Shown here: one piece after another, positions 33,255 to 45,213 of the stretch
Layout of the letters: every line of letters begins with the position of its first letter
Numbering within the stretch: position 1 is the stretch's first letter
NCBI GenBank assembly: GCA_033964015.1
Contig: CM066915.1
Span: 7,303,575 to 7,367,574, forward strand
DNA length: 64,000 bases
From: Scolanthus callimorphus
Lineage: Eukaryota; Cnidaria; Anthozoa; Actiniaria; Edwardsiidae
Reading direction: 5' to 3'
The notes under the pieces: model-generated
What the model was told of the DNA's origin: nothing
Database searches by the model: none
The model's input: the letters and a program-made list of their open reading frames with translations, nothing else
Made by a program: the position numbers and the translations under genes

Positions 33255-33790
33255 TTTAAGTTTTAGATTATATCTCGGTCTGTGAAAAGTGCCACGACAA
33301 AGTTGTACCGCGATCGTGACCGTACCTCGCCTTGTTCTAAGGATCGTAATTTTCAGTCGCGACCATGCAATTTGATTGGCCGTCCTTGATTTGTCGTGCC
33401 TTGCCGCGATTACGTGCCGCGACATTGCAATCTGATTGGATGTCCGTGATATGTCTTGCCGCGACAATGCAATCTGATTGGTTGTCCGTGATATGTCTTG
33501 CCGCGAGGCGGAGAAGGCGTTTCTACACAATAGGCCAGGTTCCGTGTCACGCCGCGACCGTTTTTATTCCGTGATTATTGCCGATGCATTTAATTGCCAC
33601 TGATATGTTGATGCGAAAATCTTTCTGACCCCGTGCACTGTACAACCTTATAAAATTTAATTCTGGCATCTTGGAATGGCTGCATCTCAGTCGGAATTTT
33701 CACAATGAATGCCAAACTTCACATCAAAATGTTCAAGAATCTTTAGTTATTGGATAAAATGATAAAAGGCATGTGGAATACACTTTCATG

Positions 33791-33791
33791 G

Positions 33792-33822
<31 letters not shown>

Positions 33823-33829
33823 ACTTGGT
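33791..33829. repeat. Long G homopolymer
   Basis: About 35 bases almost all G, a likely assembly-sensitive and G-quadruplex-prone site. Similar shorter runs lie at about 766, 14100 (C), 20304 (C) and 43465. Confidence 0.9.
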
Positions 33830-34448
33830 GCACACTTGTGACACTAACGACATAAGAAAAATATCACGCGAACAAATGTGGTTTCAAAACATTGAAGTCC
33901 ACAACAAATAACATAAGATTGCTTTAGTGAAGTAATCTAATGATTATTGATTATTTTAATAATTTCCCATGTTTTTTTCATTGCAACGTAACGTCCTTAA
34001 TGTCGTTATTGTTAGTGTGCACCGGGCTTAGGAAATAATGTACTATCATAAAAGTGAGGGACTGAATGGGTCGGGGTATACGCTTGTTACATATTGTAAT
34101 AATACAATAAATAAACGATGTAAATTAAAAGAATGACTATCCTATAAGGAGCTCAAAAGGAGGCTGTCACGATACGCGCATGCTCCAGGAACGATCACTG
34201 AGCAAAACTATTTAGACCATCCTATCAGAAAACTATTGAAGAATATGTAAGACGTAAACATTTGGTCGGATGGATCGAGAAATCGCGAGATTAAAACGGA
34301 TTGTTTTCGTGGTTTTCAGCCTTCGCTGGCCATCGTTACGGACGATACTTCATTGTTTTGAGATGCGCAGAACAGCTGCGCAGTTGCGTGACAGCCTCCC
34401 TTTAATGAACTCTAACTTGTACAGGTAATAGCTGTGAACATGTCTGAA

Positions 34449-34652
34449 TAGAGCGTATTTCAGATTACAGTCAAAATTCTATTGGTTAAGGTGTTGTGTC
34501 AGCCAATCAGAATGCGAATAAAAAACAGACACCCAGTGACGGAAGTCGTACTTCGTCCCCTGTTTGGTCAGTTGTTGGATTTGCCTCGTTCCTGATTGGT
34601 TAAGCCTAATAAATTTTCGTTTAGGTCTCGACACTCAACTGAAATCCGCTAT
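34449..34652. mobile_element. Miniature element (tagagcggatttca family, copy 3)
   Basis: Left tagagcgtatttcagattac; right caactgaaatccgctata. Inside are two opposed 'ccaatcag'/'ctgattgg' motifs. Confidence 0.65.
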
Positions 34653-34955
34653 ACGAACAACTATATTATTTTAATGATCTGTAAGTGTCATTCCAGAAAA
34701 TATCCTCCTCTCGATTAATAGGGGTGATAGCAGATCCATTTGTTTTATTTTCCTGAAGATCATAATACCATTGCTTTAAACGATTTATTAGCCATCAGAA
34801 ACTGATTTAATACAAAGGAAGTTTTCTTGCGCTTGTACAGTAAAATGCTCCAACCTGAACACTTCTTATCGTGTCTCTGATATCAAATTAAAATGGAGGC
34901 GAAGCAGTGCAATATGGGTAGGGTGAGATGGATTCTTTAAAGGAGCGGTGTTGGA

Positions 34956-35144
34956 TAGAGCAGATTTCGTATGACTGTGAAAAGTGCCGCGGTACGGCGC
35001 GGTACTGTCGCGGTGGCGGTACGGAACCTGGCCTGCTGTAAATGGAATGAAATCGCCAATGATATCGCGTAGTCGCGGTACGGTCGCGGCGCGGAACAAC
35101 TTTGTCACGGTACGTTTCACAGATTTTCACGAAATCTGCTCTAG
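34956..35144. mobile_element. Miniature element (tagagcagatttcg family, copy 4)
   Basis: Left tagagcagatttcgtatgac with tgtgaaaagtgccgcggtac; right acggtacgtttcacagattt and tcacgaaatctgctcta. Built from 'cgcggtacgg' units in both orientations. A related 'gtgaaaagtgccacgacaaa' field is at 33270-33570. Confidence 0.75.
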
Positions 35145-35734
35145 CCAAAATACTAGTCTAAATTTGTTAAATAACCCTTTAACTACAACGCGATCATGAT
35201 TGTACTGGATTCATGGAAAATGGTAGCCTGAATTTCAGCCATACAATTGGACGGCTGAAATTCATGCTAGGAAAGTGTATGGAAACGGCCATTGCAACAA
35301 TGAGTTTTTGAAATCTTGTTGGGATCAACAGTTTTCAAAGTTTGAAGCTACATCAAAATGTGTACGAAAATCTGTTGTCTTGCTGATAATACGTACCTAC
35401 ATTGCTTATTAGGCTAGTAGCACGTTATATCCCAGTGATCAATTTTAACGCGCGCTCATTGTTCGAGACGTATCACGTGGTACATTTTCACTGCGTCCTG
35501 AGCGAAATGTTTTAAGCAAAAGCTTGATATTTTTTGTTTAAAAAATAATGGGAAACAAGCAACCAAGGTTTGTGTCTAAGAATAATGATGAAATAAGGAA
35601 ATTGGTGGCTGAGGCGACACCGGAAATCACAAAAAAAGTCAACTAAGCAGGCCGTGAACGTTAAGTTTTCAATGGAAATAAATTTTTTTCCATGAAGTCG
35701 CTGGGATATAAAATGAATAATCCCCTTGGCTTGC

Positions 35735-35834
35735 TGCAATATCGGCGGATAATGTCCGCGGATGAAAAATGGTCCTCAAAATTTCATTTTTCGTACCATT
35801 TCTCATCCTTGGACATTATCCGCCGATATTACAG
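35735..35834. repeat. 100-bp hairpin (tgcaatatcggcggataatg)
   Basis: Arms tgcaatatcggcggataatg..gaaaaatgg and ccatttctcatcc..cattatccgccgatattaca. The loop is about 25 bp. Confidence 0.8.
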
Positions 35835-36132
35835 CCGCCAGAAGGGCTTTATTTATTAAATATGAGTGATGATTACATACAAATTTAGAGCTTTATTTAC
35901 GAATTCATTCAAAACACCGTGACACAGCCCCTTTAATGTTCAATTTGATCCAGATCTGGGGCGTGGCCAGCACTTTGAAAAGGGGGGACACCACTACTGA
36001 AAATGTATAATAACTCTGACCATTTTTGTCCAAGTTCACTATAAGTTTCGTCCCAAAATTCACATTACGACCCCCTAAGCTACCCCCCTGCAGATTGGCG
36101 AGAGAATGAGACCCCTTTATCTTGATGGTATG

Positions 36133-36302
36133 CAAGGGCGGATATAGGGTGGTGATTAGGGTGGCTAGCCACCCCCATTGTTCTCATATTTCTTGTAAAA
36201 ACCTTAAGATTAGCCACCCCCTTGGTCTAAACTCTGTAGTATATCCTTAGTATATCCTTATACTAACCACCCCCCTTCTTAAGGGTCTGCATCCGCCACT
36301 GG
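36133..36302. repeat. 'Agggcggat' debris with opposed CCACCCCC blocks
   Basis: gcaagggcggatatagggtg at the left and gtctgcatccgccactgg at the right, with 'gctagccaccccc' inside. It is related in its end sequence to the element at 40331-40768. Confidence 0.5.
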
Positions 36303-36563
36303 GTATGGATATTTTCTGGAATGAAACATTTAGTACTAAATTAACAGAACTTGTCCCGATTTTCAAATATGAAAAAATAACATTTTTAGGGAATTAGGCT
36401 GTCTTGTGCCTGTGAATAGAGAGAGCGAGGAAGGCAGTTAGCGTGGTAGTGGAACATTGACATAGATTGTACAAATTAATAGTAAAATTAACAAACAAAT
36501 ATATCAACATTTCAAGTGCTGTTTTCTGGTGAAGTATAATTAAACAATTATTGGATGAGGTTG

Positions 36564-36659
36564 AGCATGATAGTGAGATTTGTCAACGCCGAGGTTTGTG
36601 TTATTTCGCTGAGGCGGATAACACTAACTCGAGGCGTTGACAAATCTCACTATCATGCG
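36564..36659. repeat. 96-bp hairpin (gcatgatagtgagatttgtc)
   Basis: Arms gcatgatagtgagatttgtc..aacgcc and ggcgtt..gacaaatctcactatcatgc. The loop is about 45 bp with a further ttatttcgctgaggcggataa fold. Confidence 0.85.
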
Positions 36660-37239
36660 AAAACCGAATTCAATAGTTTGTTTTATTATTCAGCAACAAG
36701 GAATTCTTACCTAGCTAAACGAAGTCGACGACGAGGCCTTGCAAGGCGAAACGGTTTTTCAACTTCAGCTTACGTCCATTAGTATTTTCCTCTTCGTATT
36801 CAATTCAAATAGCCGTTGAAACAAGCCTATCGATGTTTTCTTACTGAGTTTCGTTTGTATGTTTCATAGGAAAGTTTGGTTTTGAACTATTTGTTATAAC
36901 TCGCGGGGGACTATAAGAGAACCCTCGAGCCGAAATTTAAAATACGGGATCCGAATTTACCCTATGGAAAAGACTTTATCAAAGTAATAATAATTCATCA
37001 AGCTTAAACAAAGAAATTCATAAGCGTGTAGGTAGTTCGGATTATGCGATCTTAATTCGCATATATTCTTTTCTTGATAATAAATTATGATTCGTTCGAG
37101 AAGCTTTCATAACGCTCGACCGTGCTTTTGATCAGGATTTCAAACACCACTGCTTTATCTCGTTTTTTTCAATCCATTCCTCGGTGTTTGGAAACCCTAA
37201 TGAGATGCGCTGTCTCGTGTTTGATATATTACCTCCAAC

Positions 37240-37400
37240 GATACAATGCAGGCTACTAGGAAAATAGTGTTTCAAGAACTCGTCTTTCGGATGAGACAAT
37301 AAACCGACAAATAACCGTCTCGCCTTCCTACTCTACCCAGTTTCAGGGGGGACGTTAAAGAACCACTGGGACGTAATAAACCCTCTGGCATTGACAACCC
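37240..37400. other. Short dispersed-repeat debris
   Basis: tctttcggatgagacaataa..ccgtctcgccttcc..gttaaagaaccactgg resembles invertebrate SINE bodies. I cannot see a tRNA-like head. Boundaries are uncertain. Confidence 0.3.
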
Positions 37401-37538
37401 TCAGTGTCTGTGCTTAGGACCGCTGTCGAAACAGACTTTCGTTTCTTAAATCAAACGTTCCTATTGGTCGAGGTGTTGGGTCTTTGTTTTGTCGACCAAT
37501 CGGAATGCGAAGAAAAACTAAACACACCGTGACTCTTG

Positions 37539-37698
37539 TTTTCTTGGTCAACGTATTTACATTGTTCCCTGATTGGTCAGTTGTCGAATTCACACAAAGT
37601 TATTTACTCATATGAAACTTTCATATGAGTAAATAAACTTTGTGTGAATTCGACAACTGACCAATCAGGGAACAATGTAAATACGTTGACCAAGAAAA
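37539..37698. repeat. 160-bp near-perfect hairpin with 79-bp arms
   Basis: Left arm ttttcttggtcaacgtattt..ttactcatatgaaa; right arm tttcatatgagtaa..aaatacgttgaccaagaaaa. There is almost no loop. I see essentially no mismatches besides one or two in the middle (ttatttactc/gagtaaataa). Little decay means it is young or kept homogenised. Confidence 0.9.
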
Positions 37699-37769
37699 TG
37701 ATTCGCTCTAAAAGTGGGTTATTTACTGCGAGGGTTGCTAAACATTTTGTTCATGTCATGTTAAATGAA

Positions 37770-38370
37770 TTAGCCGGTTTTACACTAGAGGCTAACAAAT
37801 TCGCGTCTGGACGGAGCAATCTTCTGATGTAACGGGACGAATACATTTGTAGACGAACAAGTCGTCTAATTTGTCCGTCTAATGGCATTATAAGACGAAC
37901 AAATCGTCTGGACGGACAAATCGTCTGACGATTTGTTCGTCTAATGTGAATTTGGATTGGACTTTTTTTGGTCGATTTTTTCGTGTACATGAACAAATCG
38001 TCTATGAAAAATCGTCTTCCTAGACGGCCAAACAGACGAAGAAATTTAGACGATTTGTTCGTCCCCGTGTTTTTACATCAGACAATGGCCGTTTTAACAC
38101 TAGAAGACGAACAAATCGTCTGGACGGAAAAATCGTCTGACGATTGTTCGTCTAGTGTGAATTTAGGTCGGTCTTTGGTCGATTTGTTCGTCTACATGAA
38201 CAAAGCGTCTATGAAAAATCGTCTTCATAGACGGCCAAACAGACGAACAAATTTAGATAATTTGTTCGTCTGAAATTTGTTCGTCCCGTTTTCACATCAG
38301 ACGATTTGTTCGTCTTGAGACGATTTGTCCGTCCAGACGATTTGTTCGTCTCTAGTGTGAAAACAGCCAA
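37770..38370. mobile_element. Miniature element with modular ends; interior of 'gacgaacaaatcgtc' palindromes
   Basis: Ends ttagccggttttacactaga and ctctagtgtgaaaacagccaa. The interior is about 30 copies of acgaacaaatcgtc/gacgatttgttcgt in both orientations, so any frame is open and repetitive (for example 37968-38273). Same end logic as 38786-39233 but a different internal word. Confidence 0.9.
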
Positions 38371-38785
38371 TTTGCCATGGCTATCCATGTGAAATGCGAA
38401 TACTTCACATGCGTGTGCCATGGGAAGCTTTTCCCATGGATGGGTTTCTGCAGAAATTTCCTGTGACAGGAAACAATTTGTTTTGGTATGAAGAAGTGAG
38501 TAACAAGGAAATTTTACGATGACTGCCTGGCAAGGCTGCCTGCATTATGATGACGGTGATGGTGATGATGGCATCGCAGAGAGAAAGGAGGAGGAACAAA
38601 CAGTATTCAGGCACTCGTGGCTCTTCCTGGAAGCGGGAAACGCGTGACGGTAAGTATAAAAACAGTTCTCCACGGCGTTTGACATACAGTTGACTTAATT
38701 TGGTTGTTGTTGTCCATGTTAGTGTCCCCGTCGACGCAGACCACCTAGTTTCGTTATACCATTTAAGACAGTTAAGCTGTTCAAT

Positions 38786-39233
38786 AGCCGTTTTCACACT
38801 ACAGACGAGTAACTCGTCAAGACGAGTTTCCCGTCAGACGAGTTTCCCGTCTAATGTGAATTCGTGTTGTGAAACTCGTCTTTAAAACACCGAGGCGGAC
38901 GAGAATTCACATTAGTCAAGGGTGGTTTTAGAGCCCCATGGCGTGCTCGCGTGGTTACATAGCCATCTTCGGCGCCATCTTTATTACCCACAACTCCTTG
39001 GGAGCATTCTAGTTCCAGTCTTCCTGGGACGAAATACTTCGGGCTACTCGTCTGTAAACTCCGTCTAGTGTGAAATTAAGACGAGCTTTCCGTCTAGACG
39101 AGAAACTCGTCATCATAACTTCGTCGTTTTACAGACGGACGAGTTTCTCGTCCAAAACTCCGTCTCGACCCGTTTTCACATCTAGACGAGTTTCTCGTCC
39201 GGACGAGTAACTCGTCTGTAGTGTGAAAACGGC
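38786..39233. mobile_element. Miniature element with modular ends; interior of 'gacgag/ctcgtc' palindromes
   Basis: Ends agccgttttcacactacaga and tctgtagtgtgaaaacggc. The interior is clustered gacgagtttctcgtc-like words at both ends, with a unique core at about 38895-39050 (ggttacatagccatcttcgg). Confidence 0.9.
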
Positions 39234-39806
39234 AAATCTTCTTGACCGAGCACTTTTGGTAAAACAGACGACAAAACAGACAGTTTTCTTTAGACGTTAA
39301 CAGTAAGTATAACAAGCAGCACTTGGCGCATTGACAATACGTAGAGAAGGAAGCCGTCTTGTATAGGTGAAATGTATAGGCAAAACGTTCGACTTTCCTG
39401 TGCCGTGGCGAGGCTGTGTGTTCAGAGCACTCGTGTCTTCATGGCGATAGCAATGGCAATGCCTGACACTTCACATACTAAAACGATTGTTTTTTCCAAT
39501 TTGAAAATCAACAGGTCGCACTTGTGCTGATCATCCAGCGCTATAGTTTGTCGCATACCACGTGATTGTGGCTGATCATTGGGTGAATCATGACGTCATA
39601 CTTACATGAGGTGAGCACAAAGGCACCGTAGGTCAACTCATCAACTCGAAAAACGTACGAAACATCGGGAAATGCCGCGCAGTTTATTCGACAGGAATTT
39701 TCTATTAGTTTCTAACTTAGGTTTGTGAATGTTGTACTCAAGTTGTCGTTATTGCCAAAGAAAAAATGCCAAATTTAGTTGAAATTTGGAGGATATAATC
39801 TTTTTG

Positions 39807-39926
39807 TCATATCACACTAGTGGTCTATTGGCAATGCTGCGTTCTGGTTGGTTGAAGTAGACTATAAGTTTTAGCCTACCAGTACGAAAAGTGTCGGATT
39901 TGAAAGCAAGAAAAAATAGCAAATGA
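39807..39926. repeat. Partial copy of the 'tcacactagtggtctatt' element
   Basis: tcatatcacactagtggtct..gtcggatttgaaagc..aaatgaccaga parallels the left two thirds of 44273-44455; the right end is missing. Confidence 0.7.
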
Positions 39927-40280
39927 CCAGACCATCCGCAGGTCAGTGCATGCCTCGAGAACGCCTTTCGGATTATTTATGGGCTGGTCATCATCGTCTC
40001 GAGGATTGGTATTCGGAAACCACCCGCCTCACTTCGACTGTATAGAAAACCAAGTTCTAGCTTATTTAGTGACTTCACAGTTTAATTTAACTCAGTTTTC
40101 TCGTCGTAGTTACAGAAATATAAATTCACACACAACATTGCTTTCGTTCATATACTATCCCCTTACATTTCAGCGCGAATCCACTAAACAAAATAATAAT
40201 TAGGCTGGGCAATTAGACGTCTGAAACCGCGTGCAAATTGCTTTATTGCTGTACACAAAATACAGTTTCAGAGACGAATC

Positions 40281-40870
40281 ATGCCTGCGCCGTACAGTGA
40301 AGACCTTCGTTGGCGAATGATGTCGCTTCGCAGGGGCGGATCCAGGATTTAAAAAAGGGGGGTGGATAGGAGGGGCGGATCAGTTTTTTAGGGGGAGGGG
40401 CTTGGAGAGAGGACAGAAAACGCTCTTACAAAAATGCCTGACAACAGTTTGCTGTATCCCCAGGGGCGTAGCCAGCACTTATGAGAGGGGGGGTTCCAAA
40501 ATTCAAAAAACAAAAAACTCCACATAGGAAAAACTAAAAATGCAGGAAAAACTAGCGTTTGAAGAAATTGCTACATTTTATTGGAGCTTTTACTTGTTGT
40601 CTATTAAATATTTACAATTTAGTAGTAAGTCGGTCCAGAACAGAGGCGAGGGGAGGTTCCGCTGCGGGAGAGGGGGGGTTATTATATTTTGTAAAACAAA
40701 AAGATGGACTTCTACTTTTTTTTACCCGAAAAGGGGGGTGGATATCCCCCCCCCTGTATCCGCCCCTGCTTCGTCTTTTTTTCGGGGCTTTCTACACGAG
40801 AGAACAGTGGAGAAATGTTGAGAGAACCGTAGCGAAATATTTTGAATCCTCTGAGGTAAAGGCTCTCTAA
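40281..40870 (+). pseudogene. Decayed helix-turn-helix transposase N-terminus, split by an inserted element
   Basis: From ATG 40281 the frame reads MPAPYSEDLRWRMMSLR, the typical N-terminus of Tc1/IS630-like DDE transposases found in many animals. It is cut at 40330. After the insert the same frame resumes (FFGAFYTREQWRNVERTVAKYFES) and stops at TAA 40868. Removing the insert and one copy of its 5-bp duplication gives a continuous frame of about 50 codons that looks like the helix-turn-helix part. The catalytic domain is absent. Confidence 0.7.
40331..40768. mobile_element. Element with CAGGGGCGGA ends and 5-bp duplication, inserted in the transposase
   Basis: It starts caggggcggatccagg and ends ggatacagg-type tatccgcccctg. 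Both sides carry cttcg (40326-40330 and 40769-40773). A second 'caggggcgtagccagcac' motif at about 40460 hints at a nested copy. The caggg start resembles hAT ends, but hAT elements make 8-bp duplications, so the superfamily is open. Confidence 0.85.
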
Positions 40871-41757
40871 GCTCGTGCCAACATGATTTTGGGTTGGAGA
40901 AATAATTAGAGTACGCATCTGGAAGCAAGTTTTTTTTCTCAAACACATTTCTTGGTAGCGGGGAAAACCAAAATCTGCTTATCAAAACTGTAAAAATCAG
41001 GGAAATAAATTTTCTGAAATATATTCTATTACGTCTGTGATATCTAAAAAATATATATTCACTGTTCGTGCCCACTTATTGCTCTAAACTTAACAAATCA
41101 CCTCGCAGTCCATGATCACTTTCGGTCTACTCTCTTCCTTTGGTCTTTTCTCTTGGGCACCGACAACGTTTCTTGAAAAGGCTATATACGCAAAAGTGGA
41201 AAATAAACTATTATTATTATTGTTTGAGACTGCTTCAACTGCACTGCACCATTAGCAAGCGCTTGGTATTTTAGAGTGTGCACTTTTCCTTACAGGGCAA
41301 ATTTGGTTTGATTCAGCAAAACACCAGGGAGAGTATTGACAAGCCGTTGTTCAGTCAAGCCCTGATATTTTGCAGAATTGAGGCAAATTTGTACAATCAT
41401 TTATTTATCATTTTAGGAAAGAAAAAACGCCTGTGTCCTAGCTTAAAAAAGGCGTTGGACGGGGTAAACATGAACTTCGTTCTGCCGTCTCGAAAGGAAA
41501 CCACTTTTGTGGTGTTTGTCGTTGCGAACTCCAGGCAATATTTATGCTATTCAATTTTATTATTTTAATAAATTGATGTTTGTAACCATTTCTCTAGTCT
41601 GTTAGTACTGAAGTTCTAGATAAACTGTCTATGATATCGTCGCATATCAGGACAGTGACCCGATACCGTAGATTATTATTCATTGTACTCAGTAATCGTT
41701 TTCTGATTGGCTCAAAGTCTACGCACAATTCTGGCAGTTTGCAAGCGCCTGCAATTT

Positions 41758-41866
41758 CAGCGGGAACAGTTGTTTGTAGAGGTTATTGGACCGAGCCCGC
41801 GCTATTTTCAGTGGAAACAGTTGTCTGTAAAGGATATTGGACCGAGCCTACAAGTTATTTCAGCGG
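41758..41866. repeat. 51-bp direct duplication (cagcgggaacagttg)
   Basis: Two units, each with aacagttgt.tgta.agg.tattggaccgagcc, followed by the start of a third (cagcgg). Confidence 0.85.
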
Positions 41867-43106
41867 TATTTTGTGTAATATTACAAATGCGCGGCAAATT
41901 TTGTGTTTTGTGTCTTTGAATATTTTCTTTTCACGATGGCTGCTCGCTTACACCATATACTAATCCTCTTCCAAACTTGTATCATGATGTATCATGTCCA
42001 ATTGTACGACTCATAAACTATGTCATCTTTTATACCCTTAGAAAATACTGCTGTCATCATATTAAAATGGAGGAACAGAAGAGGATATTGAGGTATGGCA
42101 TTGCTAAAGTATTATGTTTATCCCGACTTCAACGCCCAGTTGAAAATTGTTTAACGTTCAATGATGTTACTGTTTTGACACAGCAAACGATGTGTCAACC
42201 CAGTGGTAATTGTTTAAACAATTAAAATACTGGGAGGGGGTGGGATAGGGGTGCATAATTTTCACAAGCCCTATAAACAAGAACATCAAAGGAACCTGCC
42301 AATTCAGTCACGGCAGACGATATTTAAGCATTAGAGCACAACTTTCTATGACTTTATCGGCAAATTAGGGCACACGTGATGCTGGGAGAGGCATGAGAAC
42401 GTTGTAAAACCACGAGCCGCAGGCGAGTGATTTTAATATAACGATATAGAACGTTGTGATCTAATGCTTTTATGATATAGCGTTAGAGTGAGCGTTATAT
42501 CGTGGCAATAGTTTGAAATGTCTTTTCTACAAATTGCTCAATAAATCCTGGCAAATTAACATCACTTACTTCTTGAATAAAAGTGCATTTGCTCAATCCA
42601 CCGAAAAGAATGGCAAAAAGCAGGTAGCAACGTCTCTCTACAAAATCTTTTAAGCTAGGTAATGCAAAACGTACCGCCATTTGTTCAGCTTCTTCAGTTT
42701 ATATCAGTATAAAATTCACTTTGACATTGCCTAATATGTGCAGGTTTGTATACGGGTCAAGTGATTAAATATGCCCATATCTATGCGTGCAAAGTGCGGA
42801 TTGTGTTCACGAACGTCCAGTGATTGAACAAAGTAGACCACGATTGAGTATCAATGAACGATTGTTTAACGTCGCGTATTCAAACTTTACTTCTTCGATT
42901 GCTATGGTTTTCACTATTCGGCGACCTCTCGACCAACTGCTACCGCATTCTTGTTATTCTCAGTCTGGTTGCTGAGTGTTAATATTTGCGAATAAGTACA
43001 ATCACCTAGGAAACCGGCCCAGAGGTTTTTCCTGGGCTCTAGAGGATGTCATGCAATTGGATGTTTTAAATATTGACCAGATTGACAAGAGTTTTATTTA
43101 TTTATG

Positions 43107-43182
43107 GGAAGCGCGGGTGGCGCATGAGGCACGGCGTGTTAGGCGCTTGCCTCTCACCTCTGTGTAGCAGGTTCCATTTCCC
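43107..43182 (+). repeat. Possible decayed tRNA-like SINE head
   Basis: gcgggtggcgcatgaggcac (A-box-like tggcgcatgagg) and gcaggttccatttccc (B-box-like ggttccattt) in the right order. The body is unclear. It may be a SINE remnant. Confidence 0.3.
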
Positions 43183-43484
43183 AGCCATGGCAGTTGGGAT
43201 TTTTCTCTGGACTGTTTCGAACCTTGTGTCTATCGTGGGTTAAAGAGCGTGTGTCAGTCGCCATTTGCATCATCATCATCTTTTATTACTATCTTTTCTT
43301 TACTAATAACACTGACACGCAAATTGCAAAATGCCAGTCGAGGCGGGTCAGAGTTAAATATATATTCTTTGACATGAATTATACTAAAATTACATGTATT
43401 TTCTTATTGTTTGTTATTGTTTTTTTTTAAATATTCATGCATAATATGTGGAAGACTTACAAGAGGGGGGGGGGGGCTTGACTA

Positions 43485-43610
43485 AATTGAGAACATACCA
43501 AGACCAAGACCAACATACCAAGTCAGAGAAAGCATCCATTTCCATCGGCTGATTTTTTAGAGCAATTTGCTCCATTGAATTTGGCAAATTGGTGCTTTTC
43601 ACTTGTCACG
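43485..43610. repeat. Dispersed repeat 'accaagtcagagaa..catccattt' (copy 1)
   Basis: accaagtcagagaaagcatc..catttccatcggctgatttt..gagcaatttgctcc recurs at 45690-45830 and, more diverged, at 48130-48335. Confidence 0.6.
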
Positions 43611-43776
43611 TGACTAAAATATCTCCCTAAATTGCCATCTGAACACTAAATACGCTACAGAACCGTGAAGAGAACATAAAAATATGTTTCTTGTGAAAAT
43701 TTGAGATCGATTAGATGTTTTCCGGCCTAAATATAAGCTAATGAATGCCCGCCATTTTGTTCAGTAATTGTATGGA

Positions 43777-43820
43777 GCCGCCATGTTGGTGTTCATGCTG
43801 AAGGACACCAACATGGCGGC
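43777..43820. repeat. Hairpin with 16-bp stem
   Basis: gccgccatgttggtgt and acaccaacatggcggc around a 12-base loop. Confidence 0.85.
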
Positions 43821-44272
43821 CAAATTACCAGTTGTCTTAAAGGCTATTTCTACGGACTCTATCGATATAAATCTTATTGGAATGGTAGGATATCGACCAT
43901 TATGACATGCTGGCTTGCAAAAAATTGTAAGCACTGAACAAAATTGAGCGAAATACGGCACGATCAAAATACGTGATTGGTGTTGCGTGACATAAATCAC
44001 CTCGGCGATATCTCCGAGACCATTTGTTAGAAAGTGTTGAAATTTTATGTGCAGACTTCCTCGGTAGAGTTGTAATAAAGTATGAAAGTGTATATTCGTA
44101 GAGAGTTTAGTTTAGAAGTTAGCATTTTGATGACGTCACGTGAAAAGCAAGAATAAAATCTGAAACTTTGTTTTTAGATGTTTAGTTAGTTTTTGTCCCG
44201 AGTCTTTTTTAACCATAGCGAGATAAAACTGTTAGTATCGTATGCGTATGTGCAGTACTGTATATCAATCAT

Positions 44273-44455
44273 TAGTCAAATCACACTAGTGGTCTATTAT
44301 CAATGCTACGTTCTGATTGGTTGAGCTACTAGTAGGCTATAAGTTATAGCCTACTAGTAGCGAAAAATGTCGGATTTGAAAGCCAGAAAATGGTAAATGA
44401 CCAGAACAAAAACATTTTTTGGCAATACAAATTGACCTACTAGTGTGATTTGACT
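44273..44455. mobile_element. Miniature element (agtcaaatcacactagtgg)
   Basis: Ends agtcaaatcacactagtgg and ctactagtgtgatttgact. The inside is a stem, tagtaggctataagttatag..cctactag. A partial copy is at 39807-39926. Confidence 0.85.
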
Positions 44456-44457
44456 AA

Positions 44458-44512
44458 AACAATTATTCCTCTCGCCCTCATGGCCTCTGAGCCTCATGGG
44501 CTATTGACTCAG

Positions 44513-44542
<30 letters not shown>
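44458..44542. repeat. 85-bp hairpin (aacaattattcctc)
   Basis: aacaattattcctc..gcc at the left and ggc..gaggaataattgtt at the right, with an inner gagcctcatgggc / gcccattcgggctc fold. It directly abuts the preceding element. Confidence 0.8.
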
Positions 44543-44546
<4 letters not shown>

Positions 44547-44794
44547 ATCAATCAATCAATCGTTTAATTCAAAACCCATTGCAGGCGGAGCCTGAATTAC
44601 AGGAGAGGTCATTCAATCAAATATAATAAATTACAAATTCAACATTTGATACTTAACAGAGACAAAATTGTTAAACCGATTTGTTCGGCCTAGTGTGGGC
44701 TGGACAGACTGATGTCCTGACCTCAAGTTGTGTGTGCGCTCAAGCACCGTTGGCTTGTGTAAAACATGAAACGCCGGTGACACTAGCACTAATT

Positions 44795-44960
44795 CATTCT
44801 CGTACAAAGAGCTCCCCGGCTCGTCACCTCTCGTTTGGGAGGTTCTGGTGACAGCCATTCGGAGACCTTTTTTGATTGGCTGATTTTAAACGTTCGCTCA
44901 ACTGTATCAAATCTCGCGCATGCGTCGATAGCTGACGCCAGAGCCTCCCCAGCTAGTGAC
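44795..44960. mobile_element. GC-rich inverted-repeat element (cattctcgta family, copy 3)
   Basis: cattctcgtacaaagagctc..cccggctcgtcacctc at the left; 'gattggctgattttaaacg' and 'gacgccagagcctccc' at the right. Confidence 0.6.
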
Positions 44961-45213
44961 GAGTTCACGATAGAACAGGCAGGAGAAATTAAGAGGGAAT
45001 CCAACAGGAGTTCGAGTAACAACTAGAAACAAATCACGGAGCAAAGTTGTTCCCATCGTATGACAAACTTATATGGCATTGAGATTCATCTTGCCAAATG
45101 AAATAATTTAGACAGCTAAGCTTAGGAAATACATTTCGAAAACAAGCTGATTTCGTGCTCCCAAATTAGCCAATCAGAACGATTTTTTTTTGGATCGCCA
45201 GGCGTTTCAAACA

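Noticed and set aside
37968..38273. A repetitive 101-residue protein (NRLPRRPNRR repeats)
   Set aside because: It only translates the palindromic words of a miniature element; both strands and several frames are open for the same reason.
37770..39233. CRISPR-like array of regularly repeated words
   Set aside because: Repeats are palindromic, irregularly spaced, in both orientations, within terminal inverted repeats of a transposon, in a eukaryotic genome.
40559..40870. A 103-residue protein at 40559
   Set aside because: Its first two thirds read a transposon; only the last part belongs to the split transposase.
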